From Glebionis coronaria (lineage: Eukaryota > Streptophyta > Magnoliopsida > Asterales > Asteraceae), in contig CM046875.1 of the NCBI GenBank assembly GCA_025667525.1, forward strand, positions 205,588,271 through 205,652,270: a stretch of DNA of 64,000 nucleotides. Direction: 5' to 3'. Below, piece after piece: positions 62,608-64,000 of this stretch. The position numbers and the translations under genes were made by a program. The notes under the pieces are model-generated. The model was not told where the DNA came from and did no database searches. It was given only the letters and a program-made list of their open reading frames with translations. Each line of letters begins with the position of its first letter. Position 1 is the first letter of the stretch.

Positions 62608-64000
62608 ATGATGTCAAAACACTCTTCTTAAGCATGAATCCTTTGTATGTAGTACATGATCTCCAAGAAGCTTCCCCTTAAGTATAGCACATATTCTTCC
62701 CCTTTTTGACACATCAATAGGGAATATGTGAAAGTATGCAACCTTGTAGATTCTCCAAAAGTAGCTCTATGTAATGATCCTGAAGAAAAATAACTTTAAT
62801 AATTTTGATGTAGAAGTAAGATAACCCAACCTTGTGTTCCATGTCTTGTACTATCCACGTGACTAAGAACTTATAGAGGAGGATATAAGTAGATCTCGAT
62901 CCCTTGTCAATATTCTCATCCTTTGTGAGACACTGAGCACGATAATGTAACTCCTTCAAGTGTTATGACAAGTCTTCGTCACCAACCATGTAAAGCACGA
63001 ACAAGTTACCTTTAAAGTCTAGGTACTTTAAGATATGATAGAACACAAACTTGCGCAAATCTTCTTCAATCATCAATCTTACCATAAGAATTCTTCCCCT
63101 TAAGCTAACACCTCTTCATGACAAGTCTTAATGAACCAATATCCTCATATGTAAAAGTTAGAAGACGAATAACTCTTTCACAAGGCTATCCCGATTACAT
63201 ATTCGAATACCAATCAAAGTCTTCATGAATTATTGCTAACTTACTTAAAAATCATTAATCCATTTAAATATATCCGAGCCATAAATATCAACTTGATATT
63301 CTGAATAAAACGGAGATTCCATGTACCTTTTGTGTGTATTTTCCTCCTTTTTGTGTGCTTAAAACGTACCAGTTTTCTCAAACAGCAGCTATCCATGTGT
63401 TGTCCAATATCTCTTCTGTCCAATATCTTGGTCAGATGTATTGTCCAATATCTGACAATACGTATCAGCGTTGAAGCACATATATCGGACGACACTGTCA
63501 ACCTATCAGTGTTGACTTATTCTGTCAGCGTCGAAACCCTTCCTGTCAGCGCCTAAATAACAAACGTCAGCGCCAACCTTCAATCTTGTCAGCGTCTCAA
63601 ATTGCTGACATCATCAGCGTCTCATAAATCTGTCAGCGTTGAACCACACTCTTGTCAACGTTATACGAAAACCTGTCAGCGTCTCAATCTCTTATCAAAA
63701 AGTGGCGTATTCCCAATTGTTGCATTCTTCGTATGAATACAATAGATGTAAACCAATCAAATTTGAAAGGCTTTCGTCAATTGTTACAACCCTTTGTGTG
63801 AACACACAACTATCTCAACCAATGAGAAATTTAGAACCGTGTGAATGCATACTTTGTCAATGGGACTCTTATAACCGTGTGAACACGTTAGACTTCAACC
63901 AATAAGAATTGAGGGCTCTCGGTAATTCAGTGGAATACCATGTATAGGATCAAAGCTTGTTAAAGGCTCACGGTAACAAATGTTATCAATAACCAATCAA
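62608..64000 (-). other. copia C internal region, no coding sequence recognised
   Basis: This lies upstream of the purine tract in element sense. It is AT-rich with an array of TCAGCG (63465-63690) and, at its left, three ccaatatct copies (63400-63450). Frames such as 62959-62714 and 63639-63905 show no motif. It is presumably the 3' non-coding part of copia C. Confidence 0.55.
63465..63690. repeat. TCAGCG array in copia C
   Basis: There are eight exact TCAGCG hexamers, most as TGTCAGCGTC or TGTCAGCGCC, plus near-matches (tatcagtgtt, tgtcaacgtt), spaced about 20-40 bp. In element sense the core is GACGCTGACA. Confidence 0.8.

Larger units (their letters stand above)
62174..64000 (-). mobile_element. 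copia C: minus-strand copia element, right part outside the window
   Basis: Copia A homology stops near 62168. The next about 420 bp behave as a 3' LTR on the minus strand (TGTTGGGTCAAAT... in element sense), preceded in that sense by a purine tract. The internal region runs right past the window edge. No coding sequence of this element is visible. The left border is uncertain by about 10 bp; tgtggaacc at 62174 is my preferred LTR end. Confidence 0.65.

Overview
This window is plant nuclear DNA made almost wholly of nested LTR retrotransposons; I see no host gene. The lineages present (Ty1/copia of a type common in daisy-family genomes, a Sirevirus-like copia, Athila-type Ty3/gypsy, and a gypsy solo LTR with an ACAACCCG/GGGTGTTA terminus) together with the AT-rich composition point to a eudicot, probably Asteraceae. 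That placement is recalled family resemblance, not a search.

The nest can be untangled from LTR ends, primer sites, purine tracts and 5-bp target duplications. The oldest layer is copia A (+), seen in three pieces: 24959-28001, 31876-32073 and 61085 to about 62170. Into it went (i) E1, a minus-strand Sirevirus-like element running from beyond the left edge to 24958; (ii) an Athila-like solo LTR, 28002-31875; (iii) copia B, a second copy of the same family as A, 32074-61084; and (iv) copia C, a minus-strand copia from about 62174 to beyond the right edge. E1 is itself broken by a gypsy solo LTR (2635-5910) and by Athila 1 (11150-24578, minus, duplication GACTC). Copia B is broken by Athila 2 (40691-57461, plus).

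Coding content: Athila 2 has the full gag-protease-RT-RNase H-integrase set, damaged by an in-frame TAG and two late frame changes. Athila 1 has near-identical LTRs and a long intact ORF, but that ORF ends after gag and protease and continues into an unrecognised acidic/hydrophobic tail; it lacks RT, RNase H and integrase and so must be moved in trans if it moves. Copia A and B are pseudogenes. E1 has no recognisable gag or pol but keeps a 418-residue ORF of a plant-transposon type and two smaller proline-rich ORFs.

The most unusual signals are in non-coding parts. A GC-rich palindromic cluster of about 70 bp occurs once in the E1 LTR and once ahead of each E1 ORF. The copia B leader holds about 29 copies of CGATC in about 435 bp, and the copia C flank holds an array of TCAGCG. 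Athila-type LTRs begin with a hairpin whose stem shows a compensatory change between families, and two of them contain tRNA-like Pol III box sequence.
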